Part shown: in pieces, positions 5,062-5,678 of the stretch
Layout: the number at the start of each line of letters is the position of its first letter
Numbering within the stretch: the stretch's first letter is position 1
Assembly (NCBI GenBank): GCA_031277045.1
Contig: JAISLX010000069.1
Coordinates: forward strand, 1 to 5,678
DNA length: 5,678 bases
Source of the DNA: Treponema sp.
Lineage (GTDB): Bacteria > Spirochaetota > Spirochaetia > Treponematales > Breznakiellaceae
Reading direction: 5' to 3'
The notes under the pieces: model-generated
Told to the model about the DNA's origin: nothing
Seen by the model: only the letters and a program-made list of their open reading frames with translations
The model's database searches: none
Made by a program: the position numbers and the translations under genes

Positions 5062-5678
5062 ATGGACATACGGACCGAACTCGCCCTGATTCCGGACCCC
5101 CGGATCGACCGGTGTAAAAAACATAATCTCGTGGATATCCTGCTGCTCTGCATTATCGCCATGGTATGCGGGGTAGAAAGCGTCGAAGATATGGTTTTTT
5201 TCGGGGAAACCCACCAGGGATGGCTCAAAAAGTATCTGGGCCTGCCCAACGGGATACCCAGCGCGGATACCATCCTGCGGGTATTGGGCAGGATAGACCA
5301 CCGGAAGTTCGAGGCGTGTTTTCTCTCCTGGACCCGGGGGTATTTCCGGGAACGGGCGGGCGCCGGTTCGGTTATCGCCATAGACGGGAAGACGGTGCGG
5401 GGAAGCGAAAGCGGCGAGCGGAAGGCTATCCACATCGTGAGCGCCTGGGCGGACGAGATGGGGCTGGTGCTGGGACAGGTACAGACTGAGGAGAAATCGA
5501 ACGAAATCACCGCGATACCCGCCCTGTTGGGAGCGCTGGACATTTCCGGCTGTATCGTCACGATTGACGCTATGGGCTGCCAGAAGGCGATAGCGGCGGA
5601 TATCGTAGCAAAACACGGGGGCTACACCCTGGCCCTGAAAGAAAACCACCCGGAAGTTTATGCCGAAGCGCGGGAACT
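5062..5678 (+). CDS. ISAs1-family transposase (H-repeat/YdcC type), N-terminal 205 codons, C-terminus outside window
   Basis: Seen: the frame is open from ATG 5062 to the window edge. The N-terminal region carries the family pattern IPDPRIDRCKKHNLVDIL, a hydrophobic helix with VCGVESVEDM, then WLKKYLGLPNGIPSADTILR (residues 54-73). The DDE/RNase H-like catalytic domain follows, with VIAIDGKTVRGS giving first catalytic Asp D108, then HIVSAWADE, EEKSNEITAIP and CIVTIDAMGCQ with second Asp D169, and LALKENH near 190-196. These are hallmarks of the DDE_Tnp_ISAs1 family, formerly called H-repeat-associated proteins next to rhs loci. The third acidic residue (Glu) and roughly the last 170 residues lie beyond the window, so whether the copy is intact is unknown. 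No frameshift or stop is seen in the visible part. Role: cut-and-paste movement of its own IS; it has no functional tie to the exporter. Confidence 0.93.
   Translation, partial: MDIRTELALIPDPRIDRCKKHNLVDILLLCIIAMVCGVESVEDMVFFGETHQGWLKKYLGLPNGIPSADTILRVLGRIDHRKFEACFLSWTRGYFRERAGAGSVIAIDGKTVRGSESGERKAIHIVSAWADEMGLVLGQVQTEEKSNEITAIPALLGALDISGCIVTIDAMGCQKAIAADIVAKHGGYTLALKENHPEVYAEARE

Larger units (their letters stand above)
4990..5678 (+). mobile_element. Left part of an ISAs1-family insertion sequence (right end outside window)
   Basis: The element is identified by its transposase gene at 5062. The left end is placed at 4990 because CAGGGCAACCGCATTATAAA begins there with CAGGG, the start I recall as common for ISAs1-family terminal inverted repeats, and because 72 bases before the transposase start is a normal distance for elements of about 1.2 kb. 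The matching right repeat and the target duplication (8-10 bases in this family) cannot be seen, so the exact boundary is a proposal. An alternative CAGGGG at 4811 seems too far upstream and is better explained as part of the terminator. TATAAA at 5004-5009 could act as a -10, but no convincing -35 precedes it. Confidence 0.6.

Noticed and set aside
4849..5649. 266-codon open frame on the minus strand opposite the transposase
   Set aside because: The plus strand encodes an ISAs1-family transposase with D108 and D169 motifs. The antisense frame has no family signature and reflects codon bias.
1..5678. CRISPR array, tRNA, rRNA or an undescribed defence system
   Set aside because: There are no regularly spaced repeats, no tRNA-like cloverleaf or rRNA segments, and no genes beyond the nucleotidase, exporter pair and transposase that could form a new system.

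Overview
The window is ordinary-looking, GC-rich bacterial DNA holding four protein genes. Two are complete and two run off the window edges. From left to right: the N-terminal two thirds or less of a secreted CpdB-like 2',3'-cyclic-nucleotide phosphodiesterase/3'-nucleotidase on the minus strand (1-923); a 276-base divergent intergenic region with overlapping promoter-like elements, several dyads and a leader stem-loop (924-1199); a two-gene operon on the plus strand encoding a heterodimeric ABC exporter (1200-2984 and 2984-4798, stop and start overlapping as TAATG); a 263-base spacer with a probable terminator, a tiny doubtful ORF and a nested hairpin (4799-5061); and the start of an ISAs1-family (H-repeat/YdcC-type) transposase gene (5062 to the window end).

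The organism cannot be named from this sequence alone. A CpdB-like enzyme with a signal peptide and strong AGGAGG-type ribosome binding sites show a bacterium, and the high-GC codon choice fits many lineages. A GC-rich spirochaete such as a Treponema relative is one weak guess from overall style; it is not supported by any marker gene here.

The best-supported functional picture is the exporter. Its first subunit has an intact LSGGQ signature, but Asp replaces the catalytic Glu after Walker B, Gln replaces the switch His, and the A-loop lacks its usual aromatic residue. The second subunit has intact catalytic residues but an ISQGE signature. In the head-to-tail NBD dimer these changes fall together: one nucleotide site should be consensus and hydrolytic, the other degenerate. 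This is the known TM287/288, BmrCD and LmrCD architecture, so the pair almost certainly works as one obligate heterodimer in the inner membrane.

I see no previously undescribed system. The most useful items for a second look are the divergent control region, with its shared TTTGTCAAA element and AT-rich palindrome, and the left boundary of the insertion sequence, where a nested hairpin and a small ORF span the probable IS end.
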